DNA of 64,000 nucleotides, from NCBI GenBank assembly GCA_018266435.1, contig JAFEAL010000003.1, forward strand, positions 212,130-276,129, in the 5' to 3' direction. A program made the translations under genes and the position numbers. Position 1 is the first letter of the stretch, and each line of letters starts with the position of its first letter. The DNA is from Bacteroidota bacterium (GTDB lineage: Bacteria > Bacteroidota > Bacteroidia > Cytophagales > Cyclobacteriaceae). Shown here piece by piece: positions 54,973 to 62,665 of the stretch. The notes beneath the pieces were generated by a model. It did no database searches, had not been told where the DNA came from, and worked only from the letters and a program-made list of their open reading frames with translations.

Positions 54973-57417
54973 TCAGTGGGTATAGTTTCCAATTCGAATA
55001 ATATCAGCAAATACACCGGCTGCAGTTACGGCCGCTCCCGCACCCGGCCCACGTATTACCATCGGACGCTCATGGTAGCGCTCGGTAGTGAGCAAAATTA
55101 CATTGTCACTGCCTGATAAGGAATAGAACGGGTGATTGTTTTTCACTGACTCTAATTTTACATAGGCTCTTCCATTTTCAAAGACAGCCAGGTAGCAAAG
55201 TTTTTCGTTTTTTGATTCGGCAATATGCAACACCTTTTCAAAATACAAATCATGGTGTTTTAACCTCGACATAAAATCATTGACGGTACCCGTACGGCAA
55301 TCGGCCGGCACTATGTTTTCTACCTCTACCTGAGGTAATTCCAACTGAACCCCTGCCTCTCGTGCTAAGATCAAAATTTTTCGGGCAACGTCTGTACCAC
55401 TTAAATCATCGCGCGGATCAGGCTCTGTGTAACCTTTATCTTTGGCTTCGGCCACCACCTCACTGAATTTTTTTCCAGGTGCAAATGAGCTGAAAATATA
55501 ATTCATTGTGCCACTCAACACGCCTTCAATCCGGATGACTTTGTCTCCGCTCAGCAACAGGTCGTTGAGCGTATTGATTACCGGCAACCCGGCCCCTACG
55601 TTGGTTTCGTACAAAAACCGAACACCGCGTTTACGCGCGATGTCTTTTAATTTGAAGTAGGATACAAAATTTCCAGAGTTAGCTTTTTTATTGGGTGTGA
55701 CAATTGAGATATTGGCCAAAAGAATTTTCTCATAACAGCCTGCCACGGTTTCGCTGGAGGTGCAATCTACAAAAACACTGCTGGGCAGGTTTAAAGAAAT
55801 CATTTTTGAGAGATACTCCGGCAAATTCGTGGGCTCACCTTTTTCTTTTATCAGGTCAATTGCCCCGGCATAACTCAGGCCATTTTCATCAAACCACATC
55901 TTCTTGCTGTTGGCCAGGCCGATCAGTTTTATTTCGAGTTTATTTTGATTGGCCAGTTTTTCAAATTGGTCATCAATTTGATTGATGAGTGTGCTTCCGA
56001 TAAGCCCGGTTCCTATCAAAAAAACATGGATTGTTTTTTTATCTGACAAAAAGAAGGAGTCGTGCAGGGCATTGAGTGCTTTAGACACATCGCTTTGCTT
56101 GATCACAGTTGAAATATTTCGCTCAGAAGAGCCTTGGGCAATGGCCACAATGTTCACCCCATTCTTTCCTAAGGCACTGAACATTTTTCCACTTGTGCCG
56201 GCATGTTGCTTCATGCCATCGCCCACAACGGCCACAATAGAAAGCCCATTTTCTATTTTTATTTCGTCAATCAATTTATCGTGTATTTCGTGCGCAAATT
56301 CTTTTTCTACCGATAGCCTGGCTTTACTAGCATCAGTACTTTCAATGGCCAGGCAAATGGAGTGTTCGGATGAGGCCTGCGAAATCAAAATCACATTTAT
56401 TTTTTCGCGTGCCAGTGTGGTGAATAACCGCATGGATACACCGACCACACCAAGTAGTCCGCTGCCCTGCACGTTGAGCAAACTGATGTTGTTCATGGAT
56501 GAAATTCCTTTGATCAGTTTTCCGTTGACGGAATCAGTATGGATTAACGTACCGATCGCTTCGGGATTGAAAGTATTTTTTACCCAAATGGGGATGCGGT
56601 GAGCCATGGCCGGTTGCATCGTAGAAGGAAAAATTACCTTGGCACCAAAGTGTGAAAGTTCCATCGCTTCTTCGTAACTCATTTGCGGAACGGTAAATGC
56701 TTTTTTTACCGATCGCGGGTCGGCCGTCATCATGCCGTCCACGTCTGTCCAGATCTCCAGAGAAGAAGCCAGCAGTGCACCCGCGAAAATAGCGGCCGTG
56801 TAATCAGAGCCGCTTCTTCCCAGCGTTGTAGTTTCTCCATTTTCTGAGGTAGCAATAAACCCAGTGATGATTTGTACATCCGGATGATTTTTGAAATGAT
56901 CGCGGATCAGTTTGTTGGTGATCTCAAAATCCACTTTGGCATAACCAAACTGGTTGTCCGTACGGATGAGTGTTCGTGCATCAAGAAATTCTGCAGGCAC
57001 CCCATCGGCCACAAAGACTTTGCTGATGATGAAAGCTGAGAGCCGCTCGCCAAAACTCATGATGTAATCCAATGTACGGGGAGTTCGTTCTTTTACCAGA
57101 TAAATTCCATGCAGCACATCTTCCAGTTCGTTGATCAGAATTTTTACTTGTGCTAAAACAGGGCTTTGTGCGGAAACTGGAATCAGTATGCGTACCACAT
57201 CAAGGTGGCGCTTCTCCAACTCTTCTAATTTTAATTTGTACGATTGATCCCCTTCCAGTGCTAGGCGGCTAAGGTTGATCAGTTGATCCGTAACTCCGCC
57301 AAAGGCAGAGAAGACAAAGGCCACCTCTTTGTGCAGGTATTTTTTTGCGATATGCAAAATCGATTTTATTCTTTCAGGAGTGGCGGCTGAAGAGCCACCG
57401 AATTTTAAAATTTTCAT
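54973..57417 (-). CDS. thrA: Bifunctional aspartate kinase / homoserine dehydrogenase
   Basis: A 814-residue fusion. The N-terminal aspartate kinase (MKILKFGGSSAATPERIK, LGRSGSDYTAAIFAGAL) is followed by two ACT domains (about residues 305-455), then a homoserine dehydrogenase with FLIGTGLIGSTLINQI (NAD site) and GVLSGTMNYIFSS, DPRDDLSGTDVARKILILARE. It is the first enzyme of threonine synthesis and probably feedback-inhibited through the ACT domains. An ATG at 57480 would add 21 residues, but the ATG at 57417 matches the family start. A Thr/Ile-rich leader peptide (57618-57514) lies upstream. Confidence 0.96.
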   Translation of the reverse strand: MKILKFGGSSAATPERIKSILHIAKKYLHKEVAFVFSAFGGVTDQLINLSRLALEGDQSYKLKLEELEKRHLDVVRILIPVSAQSPVLAQVKILINELEDVLHGIYLVKERTPRTLDYIMSFGERLSAFIISKVFVADGVPAEFLDARTLIRTDNQFGYAKVDFEITNKLIRDHFKNHPDVQIITGFIATSENGETTTLGRSGSDYTAAIFAGALLASSLEIWTDVDGMMTADPRSVKKAFTVPQMSYEEAMELSHFGAKVIFPSTMQPAMAHRIPIWVKNTFNPEAIGTLIHTDSVNGKLIKGISSMNNISLLNVQGSGLLGVVGVSMRLFTTLAREKINVILISQASSEHSICLAIESTDASKARLSVEKEFAHEIHDKLIDEIKIENGLSIVAVVGDGMKQHAGTSGKMFSALGKNGVNIVAIAQGSSERNISTVIKQSDVSKALNALHDSFFLSDKKTIHVFLIGTGLIGSTLINQIDDQFEKLANQNKLEIKLIGLANSKKMWFDENGLSYAGAIDLIKEKGEPTNLPEYLSKMISLNLPSSVFVDCTSSETVAGCYEKILLANISIVTPNKKANSGNFVSYFKLKDIARKRGVRFLYETNVGAGLPVINTLNDLLLSGDKVIRIEGVLSGTMNYIFSSFAPGKKFSEVVAEAKDKGYTEPDPRDDLSGTDVARKILILAREAGVQLELPQVEVENIVPADCRTGTVNDFMSRLKHHDLYFEKVLHIAESKNEKLCYLAVFENGRAYVKLESVKNNHPFYSLSGSDNVILLTTERYHERPMVIRGPGAGAAVTAAGVFADIIRIGNYTH

Positions 57418-57460
57418 TGAGGTACAATAATGAAATTGAAACATATAAATTGAGCAGTGG

Positions 57461-57522
57461 CCGTTTCCTGGAAACAGCATAATGCAACGGGGCGATATGA
57501 GGTGGATAACGGGTTACCCCGT
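57461..57522 (-). promoter_or_regulatory. Competing inverted repeats after the thr leader
   Basis: Around and after the leader stop, three pairings compete on the minus strand: ACGGG-GTAA-CCCGT (57522-57509, a GNRA-like loop); ACGGGG (57522-57517) with CCCCGT (57492-57487); and CCGTT (57490-57486) with AACGG (57465-57461). They cover the end of the Thr codons, so a ribosome stalled there would change which pairs form. No T-run follows, so a typical Rho-independent terminator is not evident. The pairs are seen; their role is inferred. Confidence 0.5.
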
Positions 57523-57618
57523 AATAGTAATTGTAAGGGTAGTAATGCCGGTTACAATACCAGAAGGAACAGCAACGATTGACTTGCAGGTAAGAAATAT
57601 GTTTCGTTGTGCAGGCAT
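57514..57618 (-). CDS. thrL: Threonine operon leader peptide
   Basis: A 34-codon frame ending 96 bases before the thrA ATG. It starts MPAQRNIF and its last twelve codons encode TGITTLTITITG: six Thr and four Ile, followed by TAA. This composition at the end of a short frame just before thrA is that of a thr leader, like E. coli thrL (a run of Thr and Ile codons). Threonine (and isoleucine) supply would decide ribosome stalling. A TTTG at 57656-57653, a 20-base spacer and TACTTCGG (57632-57625) may be its promoter. On the opposite strand a frame of 60 codons exists and is treated as a shadow. Confidence 0.7.
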   Translation of the reverse strand: MPAQRNIFLTCKSIVAVPSGIVTGITTLTITITG

Positions 57619-57737
57619 GAAGAGCCGAAGTAATCAGATTGAGTTCAGTTTACAAAATTTTTAGAAAAGATTTTTTTTTACGGGCATCGCAAACGGTTTC
57701 ATTCTCTTGCACCTTAACACCCGTAAGGTAAAAATTC

Positions 57738-57745
57738 TACCTTTG
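57738..57745 (+). promoter_or_regulatory. Candidate -7 element before the DUF4139 gene
   Basis: TACCTTTG matches TAnnTTTG exactly, 45 bases before the ATG at 57791. No -33 TTTG is seen at the usual spacing. It lies in the region divergent from the thr leader. Confidence 0.4.
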
Positions 57746-57790
57746 GTTATGGAAAATTACCGAACGGTGAATCTTATTTCTAAAAAACAC

Positions 57791-59401
57791 ATGAAGCTTA
57801 ACTCACTTTTATTTCTACTCATGATTGATTTTGCCGCATTTGGCCAAAGCAATCAAAATGTTTCATCTAAAATTACAGATGTAACCGTCTTTTTAAATCG
57901 TGCGCAAGTAACCCGAGAGGCCAAAGTTCAATTAACCTCCGGTAAAACCAACCTGGTGGTGAGCGGCCTGACATCCCTGCTCGACCCCAACAGCATTCAA
58001 GTTTCAGGGAAAGGAAATTTTATTATTCTCGGAACCAGTTACCAGCAAAATTATTTATCAGAGATGAACTTGCCCGCCACCCTTAGGCTGCTGAAAGATT
58101 CGCTCGAATTGCTGCAAACACAGCTGGCGCTGGAACAAAGTCAAAAAGAAATTTTGCACAAAGAGGAACAGTTGTTGATGAGCAACCAAAAAATTGGAGG
58201 AACTACACAAAACCTGACGGTAACCGAACTCAAAGCTATGGCTGATTTTTACCGCGTACGGTTGAGTGAGCTAGTTTCTTCGCGTTTGAAAGGAGATGTA
58301 AAAATTAAAAAACTGAATGAACGGATAAATAAAATTCAAAATCAGATCAATACACAAAGTGAATTGCACCAACGCAATACCAGCGAAATTGTAATCAGCG
58401 TTTCTGCCGAGGTGCCCACAATGGCCAGCTTGCAAATAAACTACGTGGTAAGCAATGCCGGCTGGGTTCCGCAGTATGACATTCGTGCCACTAATACAAA
58501 AAATCCAATCCAGTTGAATTACAAGGCCAGTGTATTTCAAAGTACAGGTGAGGAGTGGAAAAATGTAAACCTGAAACTTTCCACAGCCAACCCCAATCTA
58601 AGCGGGTTGAAGCCAGAACTCAATGCATGGTATTTGAATTTTAATGAACCAAGGCCGGTGTTTTCAAAATCTTTTGAAGGACGAGGAGCACCCATGCAAA
58701 TGAAGGCAAAAAGAATGTCGGCCGATACAAACAAAGAAGAAGATGTGCAACCGGCCCCGGCCCTGAGCGAGTACGTTTCTACCATTCTGACAACGCTCAA
58801 TACCGAATTTGATATTACCTTGCCTTACACGGTTTCATCAGCCAGCACACCCACACAGGTTGACATTCGCAATTACGAATTGAAAACAACATACCATTAT
58901 TCTTCTGCCCCCAAACTGGATCAAGATGCATTTTTACTGGCGAAAGCAACAGGCTGGGAAGACTTGAGTTTATTGCCGGGCGAAGCCAATATTTTCTTTG
59001 AAGGAACATTCACGGGAAAATCATACATCGACCCGAATAACATCAAAGACACACTTTCACTATCACTCGGTCGCGATAAACGGATTATAGTGAAGCGAGA
59101 GAAACTTAAGGAATTTACTTCGCGCAAATTTATTGGTGCTAATCAGCGTGAACAGTATGCCTGGGAAATTTCTGTGCGCAACACAAAGCCAGAAACAATT
59201 AAAGTTACCATTGAAGACCAGGTTCCTGTTTCGCAAAACAGTCAGATTGAAGTAACCACGGTTGACTTGAGCGGAGCAAAGTACAACAAAGACACAGGCA
59301 AGCTTTCGTGGGACTTGCAGCTTCAGCCAAATGAAACCAAGAAAGTAGTGCTTAAATACGAGGTGAAATACCCGAAAGACAAACAAGTGGGTGGGCTTTA
59401 A
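57791..59401 (+). CDS. DUF4139 / mucoidy inhibitor MuiA family protein
   Basis: A protein of about 536 residues. Signal peptide (MKLNSLLFLLMIDFAAFG), then a DUF4140 domain (ITDVTVFLNRAQVTREAKV), a coiled-coil region (about 85-190), and the DUF4139 domain (about 205-535) with YVVSNAGWVPQYDIRA and YAWEISVRNTKPETIKVTIEDQVPVS. I chose ATG 57791 over an in-frame ATG at 57707 because it begins a clean signal peptide. MuiA-type proteins are exported, and their function is unknown. A 34-base palindrome after the stop separates it from the convergent gene at 59453. Confidence 0.88.
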   Translation: MKLNSLLFLLMIDFAAFGQSNQNVSSKITDVTVFLNRAQVTREAKVQLTSGKTNLVVSGLTSLLDPNSIQVSGKGNFIILGTSYQQNYLSEMNLPATLRLLKDSLELLQTQLALEQSQKEILHKEEQLLMSNQKIGGTTQNLTVTELKAMADFYRVRLSELVSSRLKGDVKIKKLNERINKIQNQINTQSELHQRNTSEIVISVSAEVPTMASLQINYVVSNAGWVPQYDIRATNTKNPIQLNYKASVFQSTGEEWKNVNLKLSTANPNLSGLKPELNAWYLNFNEPRPVFSKSFEGRGAPMQMKAKRMSADTNKEEDVQPAPALSEYVSTILTTLNTEFDITLPYTVSSASTPTQVDIRNYELKTTYHYSSAPKLDQDAFLLAKATGWEDLSLLPGEANIFFEGTFTGKSYIDPNNIKDTLSLSLGRDKRIIVKREKLKEFTSRKFIGANQREQYAWEISVRNTKPETIKVTIEDQVPVSQNSQIEVTTVDLSGAKYNKDTGKLSWDLQLQPNETKKVVLKYEVKYPKDKQVGGL

Positions 59402-59412
59402 TAACCCAATCT

Positions 59413-59446
59413 GGTGCTTGGAAAGTTTTAAAACTTTCCAAGCACC
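59413..59446. terminator. Perfect 34-base palindrome, bidirectional terminator
   Basis: GGTGCTTGGAAAGTTTT followed directly by its exact reverse complement AAAACTTTCCAAGCACC. It lies between the stops of the DUF4139 gene (plus) and the 59453 gene (minus). Each strand shows a GC-rich outer stem, and the central TTTTAAAA would give a T-rich part near the loop. No A-T tail follows the outer arms. Confidence 0.7.
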
Positions 59447-59452
59447 ATGAGG

Positions 59453-59659
59453 TCAATCAATTTCCCGAATTTCAAAATCTTTTCCTTTACCGAACTTGAA
59501 AAACTCTTTCATGCGGTAACACTCAAGCGTGTGCAGGTCTTTCACATCAAAATCTTCCCTGCCAATGACTCGCTCAATAATAAATTCATTCACTTCACCA
59601 AAATTGATGAGCCGATACTTTTTCCCGACACGAAGTGAACTGAAGGCAAGTCCTTTCAT
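59453..59659 (-). CDS. Small conserved-type protein
   Basis: A 68-residue, acidic to neutral protein with no signal or membrane segment. It has a beta-rich first half (MKGLAFSSLRVGKKYRLINFGEVNEFIIERVI) and ends FGKGKDFEIREID. I recall very similar short proteins in related Cytophagales, with MKGLAFSSLxVGKKYRLxNFGE as the constant part; function is unknown. The ATG lies 37 bases from that of the divergent sigma-factor gene. Confidence 0.7.
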   Translation of the reverse strand: MKGLAFSSLRVGKKYRLINFGEVNEFIIERVIGREDFDVKDLHTLECYRMKEFFKFGKGKDFEIREID

Positions 59660-59696
59660 ACGGAAAGATATTAAAGTTTTTAACTAACTTCATTGC

Positions 59697-60257
59697 ATGA
59701 CGGATGAGGAGATACAGCAGGAATATAAAGTGATAGAGCAGGCAAAAAATGAACCTGCTGCTTTTGGTGTACTGTATGAAAAATATTTTAATCGCATCTT
59801 TAGTTTCATATATAACCAAACCGACAATGAAGAACTAACTGCCGATCTGTGCTCGCAAACTTTTTTGCTGGTGCTGAACAATCTGAAGCGATTTGAATTC
59901 CGCGGCTTTCCCGTGTCAGCCTGGTTTTATAGAATAGCCGCCAATGAAGTAAACAAACACTATCGTAAGAATAACGCACAGAAAATTTTTAGCCTGGAGG
60001 AAAAGCGGCTGCGTGAATTACTGCAACAGGAAGAAGACTATTCCGAAGAATTAATCGGGCAGTTGCTCAACTTTATGAAAGAGCTGCCTACGGATATGCT
60101 CGAAGTTTTACAACTGCGTTTTTTTGAAAGCAAAGATTTTAAGGAAATTGCTTTTATCTTAGACATCACAGAAAGCGGTGCGAAAATGCGTACCTATCGG
60201 GCATTGGATCACTTGCGCAAAAAATTTAATGTGAAAATCAAGTATGGCAAAGAGTGA
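59697..60257 (+). CDS. ECF-like sigma-70 family factor
   Basis: A 186-residue sigma factor with region 2 (GVLYEKYFNRIFSFIYNQ, LTADLCSQTFLLVL, FPVSAWFYRIAANEVNKHYRK) and region 4 (LEVLQLRFFESKDFKEIAFIL, ITESGAKMRTYRALDHLRKKF). It belongs to the ECF-type group. It is divergent from the small gene at 59659, and its last 14 bases overlap the start of a small membrane protein gene, which may encode its regulator. Confidence 0.9.
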   Translation: MTDEEIQQEYKVIEQAKNEPAAFGVLYEKYFNRIFSFIYNQTDNEELTADLCSQTFLLVLNNLKRFEFRGFPVSAWFYRIAANEVNKHYRKNNAQKIFSLEEKRLRELLQQEEDYSEELIGQLLNFMKELPTDMLEVLQLRFFESKDFKEIAFILDITESGAKMRTYRALDHLRKKFNVKIKYGKE

Positions 60258-60525
60258 AATCAAATTGCGCAAACAATTACCTGATGATGCCATGTTGCAC
60301 CGCCACCGCGATTATGCTTCTCTCTTAAAGCAACATGAGCGAGACAAACGAAAGAAATGGACAAAGCGCTTCATTCTTTATTCCTTCCTGATGGCAATTA
60401 TCCTAACCTTGTTATTGCTGATCTTTTCATATTGGATGGTGAAGTTGGAACACGAACGCGAAAATAAAAAGGAACAGAAAACAGGATGGATGATAAACGC
60501 TAACCGACACCGCCCGGTAACTTGA
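60244..60525 (+). CDS. Small one-helix membrane protein, possible anti-sigma factor
   Basis: A 93-residue protein with a basic cytoplasmic N-terminus (about residues 1-40, rich in Lys/Arg/His), one membrane helix (about 42-62, LYSFLMAIILTLLLLIFSYWMV) and a charged tail. It overlaps the sigma-factor gene by 14 bases. Anti-sigma factors of ECF type are usually longer (an about 80-residue ASD domain plus helix), so this is either a reduced one or an unrelated small membrane protein. The link to the sigma factor is by position only. Confidence 0.65.
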   Translation: MAKSEIKLRKQLPDDAMLHRHRDYASLLKQHERDKRKKWTKRFILYSFLMAIILTLLLLIFSYWMVKLEHERENKKEQKTGWMINANRHRPVT

Positions 60526-60533
60526 TTAAAAAA

Positions 60534-61763
60534 TTATTTTTTCAGCAACCACTTCATTAACGGCCCGCTGCTCATGCTGGTAACCAAAGCCATTATTACA
60601 AGCGAAACAAAGACCCGTTCATTGATCAGCCCATTTTCAAGAGCCACCAGGCCAAGAATGATTTCCATAGCGCCCCGCGCATTCATCCCGCAGGCAGCAG
60701 CCAGTGATTCGCGCCAGGAAAAACCTCCCAGGCGCGTGCCCAGCCCACTGCCGATTATTTTTCCGGTAAAGGCTATGGTAAGGAGAGTGAGCGTCAGCAA
60801 CCAATCAAAATTGGTAAAGAAATTTACCCGCAATCCAATAGACACAAAAAATAACGGAGCAAAAATGTTATTGATGAATTGATGAACAATTTCTTTGGCC
60901 CGCTCAGTGAAATGCTCGGAGTCGCCCAGCGCCACACCCACAATGAACGCACCAAAAACAGCATGAAGACCAATGTATTCTGTAAAAGCGGCACCCAAAA
61001 AACAAATGGCCAACGAAATGGATAAAACACCACCCGGCCAGGCTAATTTTTTGTTAGCCCAAGGCAACAAACGGTTTAGCAACCACCGGCCGATGGTAAG
61101 CATGAAAACAACAAAAGCGATGGCCAGCCCAACGGTAGAACCTATTGAAACAGAATGTCCCTTACCAATCAATCCGAGAATAACAGAAAAAATAATCCAG
61201 CCTACGGTATCATCAATCATGGCAGAAGTAACTACCAGCAAACCCATGCGCGATTTGAACAAATTCAAATCCATGAGTATGCGTACAATGACAGGGAGAG
61301 CCGTAATGGCCATGGCTGTGCCCATAAACAAGGCAAACACCACGCGCTGTTGCTTGTCTGCAATACCAAAAAAATCAGGGAAAGTGTACGGAAATATAAA
61401 GCCGATAAAAAAAGGAATGCTTATACCCAATAAACTGGTGGCCAATGCCTTTTTGCCTTGTTGAAGAACTACGTGCAGATCTACTTCAAGCCCGCCAATG
61501 AAAAGCAGCATGACCACGGCAGCCTGCACAAATCCTGACAGTACGGTAGCCGATGTGCTGGGCACAGGAAAAATAAGTTGAAACCAGTGTGGGTTGATGG
61601 TGCCGAGAATGGTAGGCCCTAATAAAATCCCGGCAAAAATTTCGCCCACAACTGCAGGTAGTTTCAGCTTTCGGGCACCCTCAGCAAAAAGCCGCCCCAT
61701 GAGCAGCATGACACTTAACTGCACCAGCAGGTGAACTACATCGCTGTGCGCAAGCTTACCCAT
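60534..61763 (-). CDS. CPA2-type cation:proton antiporter
   Basis: A 409-residue Na+/H+ exchanger-family protein with about 12 membrane helices. AVVGEIFAGILLGPTILG and the later VTSAMIDDTVGWIIFS carry the paired acidic residues (Asp-Asp) of the ion-binding site in CPA2 proteins; IGLHAVFGAFIVGVALGD is also typical. It lacks a C-terminal RCK domain, so it is the short form. It overlaps the universal stress protein gene by 8 bases, and such a pair is common in Bacteroidota. Confidence 0.88.
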   Translation of the reverse strand: MGKLAHSDVVHLLVQLSVMLLMGRLFAEGARKLKLPAVVGEIFAGILLGPTILGTINPHWFQLIFPVPSTSATVLSGFVQAAVVMLLFIGGLEVDLHVVLQQGKKALATSLLGISIPFFIGFIFPYTFPDFFGIADKQQRVVFALFMGTAMAITALPVIVRILMDLNLFKSRMGLLVVTSAMIDDTVGWIIFSVILGLIGKGHSVSIGSTVGLAIAFVVFMLTIGRWLLNRLLPWANKKLAWPGGVLSISLAICFLGAAFTEYIGLHAVFGAFIVGVALGDSEHFTERAKEIVHQFINNIFAPLFFVSIGLRVNFFTNFDWLLTLTLLTIAFTGKIIGSGLGTRLGGFSWRESLAAACGMNARGAMEIILGLVALENGLINERVFVSLVIMALVTSMSSGPLMKWLLKK

Positions 61764-62610
61764 TTTCTTTGGGCTGATTAACGACTAACAAATTGCAAGG
61801 CAAGTCTCCAAAAACATATTCCAGGTCATGAGGGAAAATCCGGTCAAGCAACGATAATCTTTGCGGAGGCGCACCCACCACCAGCAGGTCTGCTTTCTTT
61901 TTTTCTACAAACTTGCACAACTCAAAGCCCGATTTACCCGACAGCACTTTGATGTTCACTTTCGTTTTTTTATGTACGATTCCTTCCATTATTTTTTCCA
62001 CCGCTTGAATCTCTTCACGTACCAATTTTTGTTTTCGTTCGTTGTACTCGGGCTCAGAGAGATGCCGGTTGGCTGAGAGTGTGAGGCTTAGCATTTTCAA
62101 TTCGCGCACCACATGAACCCATGAGGCATTTTCCAGTTCGGCCAGTTGGCAGCCAATGGCAATGGCACGCTCGATGTGCGGGCTATCTTCGGCATTGATC
62201 ACCACCTGCCGAATAGACTGAAGATGAATAGACGGGTTATTGACCATATATACCGAGCAGTTAGCTTTGCGCATGATGGTGCGGGCAATTGAGCCGATAA
62301 AATGCTTAACCTTATTTTCTTTTTTTAGCGCACCGGCCACCAGCAAGTCAATATTTTCTTCATCGCACGCGAGCAATACTTCCTGCTCTACGTTGCCGGT
62401 TCGCCAAATAACAGAATAGGGAACCGAAATTTTAGCTTGATGAATCAATTCATTCAACTTGTTCTCATTCTCTTTTAGCCGGCTGGCTACATGAATCAAA
62501 ACCAGTTCACTGTTAAAGAGCAGAGCAAGCCGGGTGGCTTCGCTCAGCATGGCCTGTGCTGTGGGCGAAATGGCAATGGCCAACCCTATTTTTTTAAATT
62601 CATTTTCCAC
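61756..62610 (-). CDS. Tandem universal stress protein
   Basis: A 284-residue protein made of two UspA domains. The first (about residues 1-140) has the KIGLAIAISPTAQAMLSEATRLALLF opening and DLLVAGALKKE; the second (about 147-280) has VINAEDSPHIERAIAIG and ends KADLLVVGAPPQRLSLLDRI, FPHDLEYVFGDLPCNLLVV, the GxxxxG-type ATP-binding motif region. It probably binds a nucleotide and regulates the antiporter next door, whose gene overlaps it by 8 bases. It is divergent from the histidine kinase gene. Confidence 0.88.
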   Translation of the reverse strand: MENEFKKIGLAIAISPTAQAMLSEATRLALLFNSELVLIHVASRLKENENKLNELIHQAKISVPYSVIWRTGNVEQEVLLACDEENIDLLVAGALKKENKVKHFIGSIARTIMRKANCSVYMVNNPSIHLQSIRQVVINAEDSPHIERAIAIGCQLAELENASWVHVVRELKMLSLTLSANRHLSEPEYNERKQKLVREEIQAVEKIMEGIVHKKTKVNIKVLSGKSGFELCKFVEKKKADLLVVGAPPQRLSLLDRIFPHDLEYVFGDLPCNLLVVNQPKENG

Positions 62611-62649
62611 AAAGAGTTAACAACAAATGCAATTTTAATTTTTTAAGAA

Positions 62650-62657
62650 TACCTTCG
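62650..62657 (+). promoter_or_regulatory. Candidate -7 element before the histidine kinase
   Basis: TACCTTCG, one mismatch from TAnnTTTG, lies 8 bases before the ATG at 62666. The same sequence precedes divIC. Confidence 0.35.
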
Positions 62658-62665
62658 AGGAAGAT

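Noticed and set aside
57482..57664. Plus-strand open frame of 60 codons opposite the thr leader
   Set aside because: It is antisense to the Thr/Ile-rich leader, has no known similarity and no good promoter; the minus-strand leader explains the sequence better.
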